From contig NC_091944.1 in the NCBI RefSeq assembly GCF_041260155.1, forward strand, positions 27,265,832 to 27,329,831: DNA of 64,000 nucleotides, written 5' to 3'. A program made the translations under genes and the position numbers. The notes under the pieces were generated by a model. The model searched no databases. It saw nothing but the letters and a program-made list of their open reading frames with translations, and had not been told where the DNA came from. This DNA comes from Ptychodera flava. Taxonomy: Eukaryota; Hemichordata; Enteropneusta; Ptychoderidae. Positions 37,001-50,366 of the stretch are shown here, one piece after another. The first letter of the stretch is position 1; each line of letters starts with the position of its first letter.

Positions 37001-40000
37001 TCTTTGGACCATAACTCAGACATCCTTGAGCAGATTCTGTTCAAATTTGGCACAAAGGCACAACACTATGGCCTACAAATGCATGTCAAATTATATTGCG
37101 ATACGATCCAATATGGGCGCGAGGCGGCCATTTTGTTGCGATTTTTCATGTCTTTGAACCATAACTCAAACATCCTTGAACCGATTCTGTTCAAACTTGG
37201 CACAAAGGCATAACACTATGGCCTACAAATGCATGTCAAATTATATTGCCATACGATCCAATATGGGCGTGAGGCGGCCATTTTGTTGCGATTTTTCATG
37301 TCTTTGGACCATAACTCAGACATCCTTGAGCAGATTCTTTTCAAATTTGGCACAAAGGCATAACACTATGGCCTACAAATGCATGTCGTATTATATTGCG
37401 ATACGATCCAATATGGGCGTGAGGCGGCCATTTTGTTGTGATTTTTCATGTCTTTGGACCATAACTCAGACATCCTTGAACCGATTCTGTTCAAATTTGG
37501 CACAAAAGCAAAACATTATGCCCTTCATATGAACACCAATTTATTTTGTGATATGATCCAATATGGCCGACAGGCGGCCATTTTTTTGCGATTTTTTCAT
37601 GTCTTTGAACCATAACTCAAACATCCTTGAACCGATTTTGTTCAAACTTGGCACAAAGGCAAAACACTATGGCATACATATGCATGTATCAATTAACCTT
37701 GCGATAGGATCCAATATGGCTGCAGAACTGCCATTTTGTTGGAATTTTGCATGTCTTTGAAGCGTAATTCAAAGGTCATTACTTCCCATTTTGTCCAAAC
37801 TTGGTACCAAGATCAAGCACTATGGCACACATATACATGTCAATTTACTTTGTGACATGTTCCAATATGGCTGCCAGATTGTCATTTTTTTTCAATATCG
37901 CTGCCAGATGGTCATTTTTGGGTTTTTTCATGTCTTTGAGGCTTAATCATATGCAAATATTCCTTAACCAATGTTGTTGAGACTTGGTACAAAGATAAAG
38001 TACTATGGCATACATATGCATGTCTACTAATTTTGTGCTATGATCCATATGGTCAATAGACAGCCATTTGATTTCAATTTTGGTGTGATTTTTTATGTCT
38101 TTGAAACATAAACATAGGTCACTGTCCCTCGTTGGACTGATTTTGTTCAAACGTGATATGAAGATAAAATACTATGGCTGCATTCTTGTGCACATTAATT
38201 TGTTTCATTATATGATCCGAAATGGCTGATTACAACAACATACCCGATCCCATACCATTTCGAAAATTCCACCAAACCATGTGTATAGCATGTGCCGTCA
38301 TGACACTAGAGGCAGTGAGGGCATCGTTATGTGTGATGTAATCAAAAGTTCCTTCAGTGGTCATTACCGGCAGAGATGAGTCATTTATTGAACGTTCCTC
38401 AGATTCAAGTCACAGGCCTGATGCACCCGTTGCATCAATGTCATGTCAGCTATCTAGACCACAGCTACCTAGAAACCAAAGATTATAACAAAATGGACAA
38501 GCGGGGACTGTGTCATCAACGATGACTTGTTGTATTATAGAGTGACTGATCCTAGCGCATAATGCGTAACAAATAAATCGTGCGTTTCCGTAAAAAAAAA
38601 CAAAAAAAACCAGGGGAAATAAGACAGACAAGTCGCCATTATTGTTAATTTTTCATTTTCTTGAGAGTGTGACCAATAAAAAAAACCCTGCAAAATTCGG
38701 CAAAATCATGACTTTTTTTGTATGATCTTTGAAAATGCGATTTCAATTTTAATAGAGTAGGCCGGGTTACCAGAAATACACATTTGGCGTAAGCAACAGA
38801 ACATGTTTCTGCATTCAATGACAGTTATCTCTTGTGATTCTGCAACGTAGCTAAGTATGAGCTTTGCTACCACCGTGACTTAAAAGGGCCGAAAGATTGA
38901 GAGAGAGAACACTCGGCTCAAGTCATTCAACGGGCACTTGAAAAATCGCCTCATTTGTGTCATTGTTTACTCAGAGATATCGTTTTCACTGCTGTAGAAT
39001 ACTTGGAAGTAATTATATAATCTTGAATCTGATGCCCATTTCAATTTGATCCTGTAAATATACTTTAGATGTCGTTGTCTCACCTTTGACCCCTCTCTGG
39101 TGTCTTCCCATCCGAAGGAATAGGCACGGTCCTTGAGTTTGTACTGTTCAAAGTATCCTTCCGCGTCTTGGAGATACTCCTCTTCGCCTGTCGCGAGATG
39201 TAACCACGTTGCCGCCCACAAAAGTTCGTCGCCAATCTGGTTGTTGCTATGGAGAAAAAAAATCAGAGGTTTCAAACTTTCGGTCTTATTTTAGAAACGT
39301 GGCCCTTTTTGAGGATGACAAAGCACATGTTTTTAACCTTTTCACAATCTATTAGATTTTAACAGATTCACACTTATCATCGATTATAATTAGTTTGGGC
39401 CCAACCATGATTGTGAAAGTGTTAATTATTGCAAAGTCAACTTTCTCTTTCGAAACAAGGAATAAAACCAGGGTTCGCCGCGCAAATTTTGGGACTACAG
39501 AAACAAATTACCCATATTTACCCATATTTGACATTCAAAATGGCTGCAATGCCTGTGTTATCTTTAGGGGAGAAAATTAAAATTTTTGTTTTTCAGAAAA
39601 TCTAAGTCAATGAATACCATTTTTACTCCATGAGCTTCAAAATGAGCCCCCACAAGTGGTAGGCCAAAAAAGCATCGTAAAACTTTGAGAGTCTGAATAT
39701 TCGCCCCCGAGGCGCATTATACCTTCTGGTCAGTAGCTATACTTACATATAGTGCCCGTTAGAAGGATATGTGCCGATATTGGTCGTCGCAAATCTGTAC
39801 AAATCCATTGCCTCTTCCCTGAAGATCCGTGCTTGATTTCCTTCTGCAAAAACAATATTAAACACTCCGTATGTAATCAGAATTTAAAACAATGCTTTTT
39901 ATAAAAAAAAATCACTGCTGACATTTATTTGAGACATGCACTGAATAAAGGAAGACACACTCAGTAAAGAGTATCAATGGTCAGTCACGTGGACTAAATC

Positions 40001-43000
40001 GACCAATGAAAGTATCTCAAGTTGCAATCGCGCACTGCACCATGTCAAAATGCCAGATGGATTCAAGATGTCTTAGAAACGTGTATTTACTATCATTGTC
40101 TCTTGTGTCAGCGTGCAGGAAGCATTGCTGCATCGGTGACGTCATACAAATTGTATTCAAAGATTTGCTTAAGGCTGGTTTTTATTTTATCGCTAATACC
40201 AAGAAACATTTAACAAATTCGAACGTTCGGTTCCTCTCAAGAACAATATTCTGTCGGAATTACGAGCTTCTCTGAGCAAAAGTTGGTTTCATATTATTAG
40301 ATTGACCCAGAAAGACTGTGTAACAGTTTTCCTGGCTGTACTAATATGTGTGTTTTGCAATTCTCTGGACGGTGTTCAAAGACTGAAATATAGGGTTTTG
40401 GTAGAGTTTTTAGGTGTTGTTAATATTTGTACACGCGAAGGTAGCGTTTCTGTTGAGTATGGGCAGTCACTGTGAATCTTTTCATCTCATTGGTCTTACT
40501 GACTTTCTTTGAAATATTATCGAAATGAAAAAAAATCTGCGAATCGTGTTAAAGTGATTCTTCACAAACAATCCTCCATTATTTCATTTTCCCATGTCAC
40601 TTATATCTTCAGCTCACGTGATTAGAAAGGTCAACTGATGTGTAAATGAGAGAAAGTTTCCCTGCGGCGAAACTTTCCCTGCGGTTGCAGAGAGATACAT
40701 CTTCTACTAGGCTTGCGTGGTTAACTTACTCCCAGCATCTTTGTAGGCGACGGAGCACGTCGCGAGGGCCGCCGCAGCGAGAGACGCGACATCAGAGCCC
40801 GGCACAGTGTCGTTGACCCTGAACGGCTCTCTGTGGTACACGATGTCTTCTGGTCGTTGCCAGAAACGGTGATCAAGATCGGCGTCTGCTACCTAAAAAA
40901 ATTACCACATCGTTCTGTTAGGATTACGCAATTTGGTAACACTATCAATTCAGAGCCGTGTCCAAAAAGGGGATCCAAAATAAGAAGCTTACATTCTTCA
41001 AAGATTAGAAGAAATGTCAGTCTTAGCGTGTCCACGGAAATCTCAGGTGTTACCGATTCAAAATGATGGCATTGAGCTTGACCTTCAGGACGAACCTTCA
41101 ATGTTTTTGGTGGGAGAACGATTTTTCTTCGTGATTCAAAGAAAGGATTTCCCCTTTTGCATGTCTTACATGATTCTGAAGGTAATATTTCAGATGGAAT
41201 TTAATGGGATAAAAAAGTAATATTTTCAGAGAAAAACAAACTTGGGTTTGTAAATAATGCATTAGATAGGTTTACAATTTGCTTTTTCCATACAAGCTAT
41301 TTATGAATTTATAATTCTCAGCTTTTTTCCTGATTAAGTTTCGCAGATAGCCTCCAAATACAACCAAGATTGCAAGGCCCCAATGCGTTTCTTTTATTCA
41401 CTCAGCAGTTAATATTGTTTGTGTTGTACAAGCAAAAGAATTTCTTTTTATAGCTAGCCCGACACCGACAATCTGAAGATCCGCGACAATTTCTGCTACT
41501 AGGGTTTTCAATAACATGACTGTCTGTCACTCGATAAAGATGTCAGCTCTCCTGAACATTAAGACGAAGCTTTTACCTGGTAGTAATATTCATTTGGGCC
41601 GGTGTGACATTTCGTGAAATATTCACAGACTCCCTCGAGGGTGCTGAGCATGTCGTTGTACACGCCTGCGTCTTGGTATGCATACGGGAACTCGATGAGG
41701 CTCCATGCCAACACCGATGAAGAAAATGCCATCGGAAAGTTGAACTTCACGTTGTCGCCGGCTGGAACGGTGAAGAAAAGAGGCAGCAATTGGCACAAAG
41801 ATTAAGTCATTAAGGCCCCATTAGCTGTGTCATATTTTTCCGTTATTTTCCGATAAGATGTTTTGATGTCCAATTCAACTTACGTAAAAGTAGTGACCGA
41901 GGTGGACCACAGAACATTGGCGATCAACGCACAACTTAAATTTTAACAAATAAATATTATTCGCGAGTTGCAATTCAAATATGGCCGCCGCAAATGTACG
42001 CGTGTTAGGCGCCCGAATTAAATTAAATTAAATCCTGCACAAGGGATTGGAATGGTGACATTTTCAAAGAAAATAACGGGAATTCAAAACATCTTTCTGG
42101 AGATTGGGTGATATTTTTGATAAGAAAAGGGCTTTCAGCAACGAGCGTTGGACTTTCGAAATGTAGCACACTGCGACAATAGCAAACGGCTAAAAAAGTT
42201 AAACCAACAGGGCAAAGGACCAATATTATAAAAAAGGCATGGAACGAAATTCGAAGGACAATTATCATCAAATTTCCATCGATACTTTGTGTTGTTGTGG
42301 GTCACAAGTCTATGCAGAAAACGGTAAGTTAGATCACACAATCATAAGTATATTTTCCTGCAATGAAGCGCACTCTACGGTCACTGAACAGAACTATCTG
42401 AAATATCTCCATTTCATAGTACAGATGTAACTACAAATATATCTGTTCTTATAATAAATTTTTTGGATTTTGTATATGTTTTAAATGATTGATTGATTGA
42501 TTGATTGATTGAAAGTGTGCATGTAAAGAGGTATGATAAATCAATTGATTTCGAATTCCTATATCCTCTATTTCGCCACAACATCGTTTTGGCAGTTTGC
42601 CACATGCTCAGGGTTAAACCTTGCCTACCGTCGTACCACCCGCCGGTAAGATCCTCGCCTTCTAATCCGCTGTCTGACAGACAGGAACTGGCCCTCCATG
42701 GAAGCTTTTGTTCCGACTTGGTAATATTACCCGACTTTTGCGCTTCAAAGAACAGTAGCGTGTAATTGAGCAGCTCACCGAAGTTGTGGTGGAATTCTGT
42801 TGACAGAATGGAAACATAACTGTCATCGTCGTTGGGTTTGTAACTGTCGAGGGATGGTGACCTTCTCTAGCCATGGACAACGGTTGGCTTCACATATCCC
42901 CCATTCCCTACCCAAGTGAGAAGGTGTTAGTAATTCAGTCCGCATGCGCACCGTTTTCTATCTGCACGCATATCAGTAAATCCTACATAATCCAAAAGAA

Positions 43001-44582
43001 AAACGTGAAAATAATCATTTTATGACGTATATAGCCTGTCTCGTACGTGATGAGAACCAATTTTGGCCATTGTCGGCAAACTAGAGATGTACCCGGCCGC
43101 AGCTTACAGAACAACATCGACAAGTATTCATGTTTAGTTTCAGTGTTTTCACTATACGCCTGTTGCTCAATGATGACGACACAACTTTTAAAAGAGAATG
43201 GTTGCAATTGATTGAGTAAAATAAAAACAGAACAGTGGAAAGTTCGAGTACTGCACATTATACTGATCATATAGGTCATAAATTATAGTGATATAACTGA
43301 CTCTTGACATTCTGAGTAAAGAACACTGCATCTAGGTCAATTTTCATTTCGTTACCACAGAGCCAAATTATGAAACAATTTACCAGCTACTATAAAAAAT
43401 ATAGAAAATAGATATCAGTTTAAACAAGCTCTTAAATCTTGGATTTCAAACCACGAATAGTGATCTTTTTCTCATTTTACCCTCCGTCCTCGTATAATTT
43501 AGATTTTTTGTTTATTTCATTCTTAGTTACCACCCACCAGACCCTAGACACTCATTAGCTTTGCATTAGCTATTTTCTAGCACACTCATTCCTCTTTCAA
43601 AAGAAAAACATCCTCATTCTAGTATACGTAAGGTTTTACAGACTTCACAAAATGAAGTCTAACTTGCAATTCTCGTTTTTCACATCTGTGACACATGGAA
43701 GTCAAACAACCAAAGAGAAAATCCAAACAGCGAGAACGCACCCTCTGTTATTATTGAGCTTTAGGTGGAATTTGAATTTATGTACATTTCTTTGAATACT
43801 GTGAAAGTATAACAACTATTAACTATGTTAACTATTAACTTGTAACTGTTGCTTGCTCTCTATTGGTGTGGTTTGTTAAATCTTGCACATTTTTTATAAG
43901 TCAGATTTCCGAAAGACTGGTCAACAGTTTAATCAAAAGATATATAAGATCGGTTCTACCATCAACCAACGACATATGCTAATTTATGTATGCTAATATA
44001 TGCTTATAAGCTAAAGGTAATACGACCACTGATCAAGAATTGGCGTACGGTACGACCTGCTTAATTTGACACGCATCATAAGCTTATCTTATGCCGCCAT
44101 TTTGAGTTAGTGTTGTTCAAGAAAAGGTTGTCATACCTTGACGTTAAGACTGCTAAATAGTCCCTTTTAATATGGATACTTTCCATGGCGATTATACTCA
44201 TGGAAGAATATTACAAAATATTCGCATTTTAAAATCTGAACCTTGGGATGGATACACGTCTCATAGTTTTACTAAACAAATGAAAAACCTTAACACGATG
44301 CGAAGTTGAAGCAGCAGGTTGAAAAATGTAAAACTCACTTTCTGGCCTTGTCTGTATTGTGTACTCATCAAAATCTCCTTGGTCTCGTTTTACGGGGCTG
44401 TAACCGTCACCTTCGCCATCGTCGTCGTGTCTGTCCTCATCAACCCATTCTATGGGAGCCCTAGACTCATATAATTCGCCGCCAATGTCAGCTGCCTCTT
44501 CGTCCTCGTCTGCGGAGTCTATGGAGACAGAATTCGCTGATACCGCCATCAAAGCGAGCAATGCGAGGAAGATCAAATTCAT
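34021..44582 (-). CDS. GH9 endoglucanase-like protein, copy B, catalytic Glu replaced by Arg
   Basis: Ten exons on the minus strand: 44582-44339, 42796-42629, 41761-41577, 40892-40730, 39843-39747, 39246-39084, 36599-36452, 35496-35328, 35163-34970, 34088-34021. The phases join into 532 codons plus stop, with no break. Signal peptide about 1-19; very acidic pro-region to YSPVKRD (61-67), a possible dibasic cleavage site; GH9 domain about 82-532 with LTGGWYDAGD (131-140) and the first GH9 signature at 428-444. In the second signature the sequence is [19 protein letters not shown]: residue 496, the general-acid glutamate of the family, is Arg (AGG, 35013-35015), while Asp487 remains. If the base calls are right, hydrolysis should be lost or very weak, leaving a binding or regulatory role or a gene in decay. 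Typical animal GH9 length; no cellulose-binding module. Confidence 0.9.
34648..34943 (-). mobile_element. family A MITE in GH9 B intron 9
   Basis: Starts TTAAGGTAGCCCGCCCCTCG and ends AGGCGCATTACCCCTTTAA. It matches the GH9 A copy at 17,198-17,508. Confidence 0.75.
36774..36803. repeat. GC-rich hairpin at the head of the 150-bp repeat element
   Basis: AGTCCCCGC and GCGGGGACT arms with an inner GGAC/GTCC pair around GAA form an almost perfect 30-bp stem-loop. It is followed closely by (GTCC)n. Confidence 0.85.
36774..38240 (+). mobile_element. mobile tandem repeat, 150-bp units, Helentron/HINE-like
   Basis: Order: hairpin, (GTCC)n at about 36,825-36,852, then about nine tandem units. The word ATACGATCCA or its variants recurs at 36,951, 37,101, 37,251, 37,401 and 37,551 (exactly 150 bp apart), then less regularly to about 38,211, with sequence decay rising toward the right. 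Inverted repeat, microsatellite and 150-160-bp core repeats resemble the HINE/pearl elements of invertebrates (inference). It sits in GH9 B intron 6 and is missing from GH9 A intron 6. Each unit is 50 codons, so open frames run through it; they are not genes. Confidence 0.75.
39395..39727 (-). mobile_element. family A MITE in GH9 B intron 5
   Basis: Contains TCGCCGCGCAAATTTTGG, ATTCAAAATGGCTGCAATGC and CCCCGAGGCGCATTATACC. It corresponds to the deleted remnant in GH9 A intron 5. Confidence 0.7.
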
Positions 44583-44644
44583 GATCGTGCTGCTTGTATA
44601 CCAACCACTGTCCAGTGAGAAGCTGGCTCCTTGTCAGGGCCGGG

Positions 44645-44652
44645 TATAAATA
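44645..44652 (-). promoter_or_regulatory. possible replacement TATA box for GH9 B
   Basis: TATTTATA on the minus strand, 63 bp before the ATG, within the inserted sequence. Its spacing would put a start near the conserved leader. Its use is inferred from position only. Confidence 0.35.
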
Positions 44653-45071
44653 GCTAGCTGCCCCCGTTGGAGTTAGTTCATGCATGAAGGTAGGAACCAT
44701 GCAAAGCGTGGCTGGGGTGGCGTCACGCTCGATCGCTCCGTAAAAACCATGCCAAAATGGTCACAGGCGAAGAAATTTAGGCGTCCATGCACCTATACCT
44801 AACTATGAATGTCTAGTGATTGAATGTATCGATAAAATTTTATGATTTGAGCATAAATAAAGCCGATTTTGATCGATCGATGAAGGTATTTCTCTTTGTC
44901 TTCAACTAGCGTGGCAAGCGGCCGTAACAAAGGTCTGCAAGCTGTCACTCAAAAAAGGACGCGATACAGGTGTGAAGCGGTAAACGTTTGCGATGCCAAC
45001 ATGTTAGATGTTAGATACGCCACATCATTGTAATTAGATGGAGCGACCGCAGTGCAGACCCCCGCAAGCAC

Positions 45072-45258
45072 CGGCGCTCTGTAGCTTGGGAATCTGCTCA
45101 TAGATCGATTTTCGGCTCGATCTATTGATCCGTAGTCGATATGTCCACGACTGCAACCTAAACACTCATTTAGGTTGCAGTGCAGGCATGTCGATTACGG
45201 GATCGATAGACCGAGCCGAAAAGCGATCTATTTAGCAGACTACCCAGCTCGAGCGCCT
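45072..45258. repeat. foldback element, about 185 bp
   Basis: Arms of about 85 bp (GCAACCTAAA, GATCGATTTTCGGCTCGATC and GGCGCTC on the left; complements on the right) meet at a short centre, CACTCA. It is a near-complete palindrome, probably a foldback MITE. Confidence 0.8.
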
Positions 45259-45699
45259 GTGCCCACTAGTATGTCACTCATAGCGCGTTCTTGCGTAGAC
45301 GCCGTACCACGACACGCCGCTCTCGTTTCGTCCACAGAACTGTCATGTAAAGTTCAGATTCAAGTTCTTTTAGATTTTGCTGTCGTGAAAAGTATTATTA
45401 TTATCGTCTTGCCGTATTAAAATATTTTTGAGGACCTAAACGACATCGTGTGTTGCTCCATTGCCATGGAATCCGATGTCAAGGAAAAGCGGTGACTTTT
45501 TTCAAGTTGAATATAATTTCCTTTCTGTTTGCATTAGTCAATTAATCGAAATACTTTTGTTCACAATTGATTAAACTATAGACAGTGGACTGTCTCGATT
45601 CTCTCGCCTATGATTCGATATTCACTGACTCATTCTTTTTCTCCTTTTTGTCGATCGATGAAAGTATTTTCATCTTCAATACTCTGTCCTAATAGTCCT

Positions 45700-47005
45700 G
45701 TTTCAAAATGACCTACATTACACGTCCTACACACATGTACTCCATGCTCTGATTGGTTAATCCGCTTCTCTAAGGTCCACTTTCGGAGCAGTCATTGGAG
45801 GGACCTCATGTGTTAGGTCTCATTATTATGTATTATTCAATTTACAGCTTCCTGATTGGTTAATGTGTAGTTCCGGTCCTCCAGTGTTCACTGCCTCATT
45901 ATGCAATGTCCCATGTACTTTTGGATGATGCCTGCACTTGGTCGCAGCTCGATCCCAGTATGTGAAGAAAGGTACTCATGCCGAGTATTTGTCAAAATAT
46001 CTAGTTAGATTTGACCTTGTTCGAGAGTTCCTTCACTATTCACGGCATTTTATGTGATACTGTGAATTATACATGAATTAAATATTGTCAGGAGAAATTT
46101 TGTCCTTTTCCCTGCAGGAGTTGGTTGAAATGAGCTACCGACGGCTGAAACTGTTACGTAATTTTTGTTACGTAATGCCTTGAAGCTCTATTGTTTCCTC
46201 TTGTCATTCACAGGCCTCACTGTTGTCGATGCGGCCAATGCCCCCGTCAAATCAAAATGAAAATGAAAAGCGTGTACTTTGTACGTAACCAACAATTGGA
46301 AAACAAAGAGCCAACATGCCTGTAATGCTATATTTGGTTCAAGTCGATGAATTTAAAAAAAATAAAATCATTTATAATAGTTTCTCTTGTGTCTGTCCAA
46401 TTTCGTACAAAACTATTCGGAATTTGGTAGCCCAGGCCATGTTTTTCCCAGCGATTGAATGCGCTACCTTTGAGTCTGCGCAGTATAGTGAGTTAGTTTC
46501 TGCCGGATTCCGGGTGAAGCTCCCCTGGATAGCGTTCACCCGACTCATCGCGTCCACTCCACTCACGCGCGCGTTTCACACGAAAGCAAAATACATATCG
46601 TTGCGTTCACTCCTCTCAAACATTAACAAATCACAGACTTGAACCGAGTCTACTTAATGCATAAAGGGACAGAGATAAGTAAAAACATGGATATTTAACG
46701 TATGAAGGTTTGTCGGGCATTTTTCGTTGTAACTTTCGGCCGATCCGTGAACATCACGAATAACGTATTACTTCAGCGGTAGCCAGGAAGCACGTGGGAC
46801 ATTGCATAATGAGGCAGTGAACACTGGAGGACCGACCTACACATTAACCAATCTGGGAGCTGTAAAGTGAATAATACATAGTAATGAGACCTAACACATG
46901 ACGTCCCGCCAATCAATGCAAAAGGACCTTAAATTACCACATGAATCAATCACTGATGTTGGTACATATGTCATGGACATGACTTATGAAACAGGACTAA
47001 TAGAC
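45700..47005. repeat. inverted repeat pair inside the insertion
   Basis: About 45,700-45,930 and 46,795-47,005 are inverted copies. Each has the word GTTCACTGCCTCATTATGCA or its complement, plus CATGTGTTAGGTCTCATTA. They enclose about 850 bp without a recognised gene. Confidence 0.75.
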
Positions 47006-49128
47006 GTATACCATTTAGGACATAAATTTGTGTCCTAAACCCCAGCGTCGCTCACGTTGATTGGTAGGTCTTATGTCCCTATGTCCCATCTGCGTTCATT
47101 CATTGGCTGCCTTTATGTCCTCGAGTCTCATTAATATTTACGGTTCCGAATGCAACTCATTCATTGGCCGCCATATGTTCTTGTCCCTGCCTCACTTTCG
47201 AGTGTTTCTTGTCTCGTTCGGCCATGTGCTTATTACTGTAACGCATCTGCGAGCCTAGCCAATCATTAACAGACAGCTAGAGCGTAGGCACAACGTTTGT
47301 GAAGACACACGGTTTTCTTTGCACCTGCGCTTCACTTAATCTCATTGTCAGGAAGCTCCGGCATCAAAGTTGTCTGCATTCCCCTGACACGTTGACATGT
47401 GACACGTGAAAATATTGGTCTTATTAGCTGTAAATATTTCTGTCAGTAAAAATACGCTGCTTCTTACCATATGAAAAATATACAACTTTGTAGTTACACT
47501 CTTCAGCTACAGGTTCATTTGTAAAACAAAATGCTTGCCATCGGATTGTGTATTAAAGCTCCATTGGCTGCCCCATTTAGCTTTTTTCGGTATTTTTCTC
47601 CGTTTTGACTCCAGTTTCTGGTGTTAATCCCTGGGCTATGATGAAATAAATACCAAGTGCATACCTTGTCGATGCAGTCTAAATGGATATAATCAGGCAT
47701 TATTGTTGAATGCTGTATTCAAGTCCGGACTAGAATCATTTATCAACAATAACAATGGTCATTACACATGTACTGGGTGTGTTGACAAGCAGAGTAATGG
47801 ACACTTTAAATTAGCATAGCACAGGTATTAGGATGAGAAACTATAGTAGATTTACAGAATCAAAATACTGAAAAAATAGTCAAAAGTTACAGCTCATGTC
47901 CCTATAATTCCGAATCGACAATAACGGACTGCATCATTGATTCCAGATGATCCATGTACATGTAGAACGTAGTCATTATCTTTACTTAGACTAGCTCTTT
48001 AGTTTGTTCGGACATTCACGTCTGTTGATGATTATTTTCGCAATCGTCTACAGATCCAATGTTGGTGTACATATATCATCGAAATGATCAAGGTAAATCT
48101 GCTTGTGATCCGTTCGATGCGAAACAAAGATTACAAGACATTAGCTGTGGAGGGCAATTCATGCGCCTGTTGTGCACCTGTTTGAAGTTACTGTGACAAA
48201 ACTCCGGGCAATCAGAAACAACCCTGCTAGATGCCGCGCGTTTCCCGAATAAACTTGAGACTTTGAAAAAGAACACGATACCTTCAACGGAGGAATTCTT
48301 TTTAATTTCTGGCGAATGTTGCTGCCCCTGTTATATTATTGTTGATACTTCTGTCTTTTAACCACGTTGGTTTATGCCTATTATGGTTGAAGTATGCACA
48401 TTCCTAGCCCAACGACATATCAGATTGTATCGTGTCTTGCGTTGACTTCTGACGCAAATATACAAGCGAAGGCCTTTGAAATAAATCATGACATATTTTC
48501 CGTGTATTTTGTACTATTGAAGTAAGCAACTACGCCGACATTGTGTGTGTGTGTGTGTGTGTGCGCGCACACAAACAGAAATTGGTATTATAGAGGTCAT
48601 GCAGTAATACGATTTTCTTTTTTTCGTTATGTTGACTATGCTTTTGGTAGAGGAGCTGCGGTAACCACAGAGACAAACAAAGACGGGGGTGGGATTATAT
48701 GACCATTTAGAAATCGTAAAGAGGTGCGTATTTGACCTAAGAGTGTCATGGTGATACGTTGTGTTTGAATCCATCATAATTGGCGGCTTCACAAAGGTTA
48801 CTGCCAGTCATTGTTCGAAAGTGATGAATGAAATAACACCTGGAGTCTGGGACTGCTTTGCTAAGCGCGCAGATACATTTGTACATTACAGTAATACGCA
48901 CATGGCAGAGCGAGACAAGTAACACTCGAAAGTGAGGCAGGGACAAGAACATAAGGCGGCCAATGAATGAATTGGATTCGGAACAGTAAATATTAATGAG
49001 ACTTGAGGACATATAGGCAGCCAATGAATGAACGCAGATGGGACATAGGGACATAAGACCTACCAATCAACGTGAGCGACGCTGGGGTTTAGGACACAAA
49101 CTTATGTCCTAAATGATATACGTCTAAT
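47005..49128. mobile_element. 2.1-kb element with about 250-bp inverted ends
   Basis: The ends begin TTTAGGACATAAATTTGTGT and TTTAGGACATAAGTTTGTGT reading inward, then CCTAAACCCCAGCGTCGCTC on both. The arms lie at about 47,005-47,260 and 48,870-49,128. Outside them GACGTATACCA and GACGTATATCA also pair, so the true ends may be slightly further out. The interior shows no transposase. It is a non-autonomous long-TIR element nested in the 6.6-kb insertion. Confidence 0.7.
48542..48572. repeat. (GT)n-(GC)n-(CA)n tract
   Basis: Alternating purine-pyrimidine run of about 30 bp, a form that can adopt Z-DNA. Confidence 0.9.
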
Positions 49129-50282
49129 ATGACAGATGTAATATCCAAACCTATATTCTCATTTATTTTTGACCAACGTACAAAACTTGGTCCGTTCGCC
49201 AAAGCACATATCTGACGAGATGTTTTGCGAAACAGTGAATAAATATATTGGACGAACAGCCGTACTCTATGCATTAGGGGATATTCATGTTGCAGTCTCT
49301 CCGAAAAAAAACCGTGGATGTTTAGGCGATAACAAAGGCGATGACTCAGTATATAGTTGAATAAAAAAAAAAATTTCGGACATCATATTTTTATGTAAGC
49401 GAACACTTGTCGGTTTGATGTGCGACCGTACGGAGATCGCCCATATTCTCCTTAAAACAAGTCAAAACAATTCTGCGTCAATGATCGTGTCTCTCCGTGA
49501 ACGTCCTTGAACCCGTACCCGCGACCATCGGTTTTTTTTGTGTTCCGTCGTTGATGATTGGTAGAATTCATGTATCAAAATTTGAAGACACACGTGTTGA
49601 ATCCTGTCAATGTTAGGCAACTGACGGTGTGTAGGGACGCAACAGTCCACGGACCATGGGAGTGTCAGCAGTACGCAGTACATTGCATGCTTCCTAAGAA
49701 TGGACAGCGTGTTTCCATAGCTACCGTGCGAAATCCGACTTTGACCAATGTTCCTGTCCTGTCGTAGGATAACTTTCGAGCTGCGTAGCTACTGTTGAGG
49801 TTCAGATATCCGAATCTTTCGTGTTCGAAAGGCTTATCGATTTACAGAAAATGCTAAACTTTTGTTATTAGTTTACATGTACATAACCCAGCACACGGGG
49901 CAAAGCTAAATACCAGGTTGGAAAATTTCTGCGAGTCGCTCTCACCAGCGGTCGCGAGGAAAAAATACGTCGATATCATTGATCCGCCATGTTTATTGTT
50001 GTTTGTACGTCTAGTTTGAAAGTCATAGACTTTCTCAACGGTGAAATTCATATTGCAATTCAATATTTTACGCACGAAGTCACCTGTGCATTTAAATACG
50101 TCCATTCGGGAGCAGAAACGTTTACAGACTTTCGATGGTGATAACTAGCTCCATGTCGTGACATGTCTCCAGTTACGAAGTTTACCCGGTAAACTTCGTA
50201 AATCGAAATCGACATTAACATTGAGCGGTGATCGTGAAGCGTTAAATAAATGTCGGCAAAATAAAATATCAAATGGCTAGAC

Positions 50283-50285
<3 letters not shown>

Positions 50286-50363
<78 letters not shown>
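50286..50363. repeat. (GA)n microsatellite
   Basis: Uninterrupted GA repeat of 78 bp. The Arg/Glu-rich reading frame across it is an artefact. Confidence 0.98.

Positions 50364-50366
<3 letters not shown>

Noticed and set aside
36950..37700. CRISPR-like array
   Set aside because: The units are contiguous 150-bp repeats without unique spacers, in an animal genome.
36810..37760. ORFs of 94-118 codons with repeated 50-residue blocks
   Set aside because: They come from the 150-bp tandem repeat, whose length is a multiple of three; several frames are open at once.
46316..46642. 108-codon ORF inside the 6.6-kb insertion
   Set aside because: No recognisable domain or splice context, and its frame has no counterpart elsewhere. 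Length is within chance for this much DNA.
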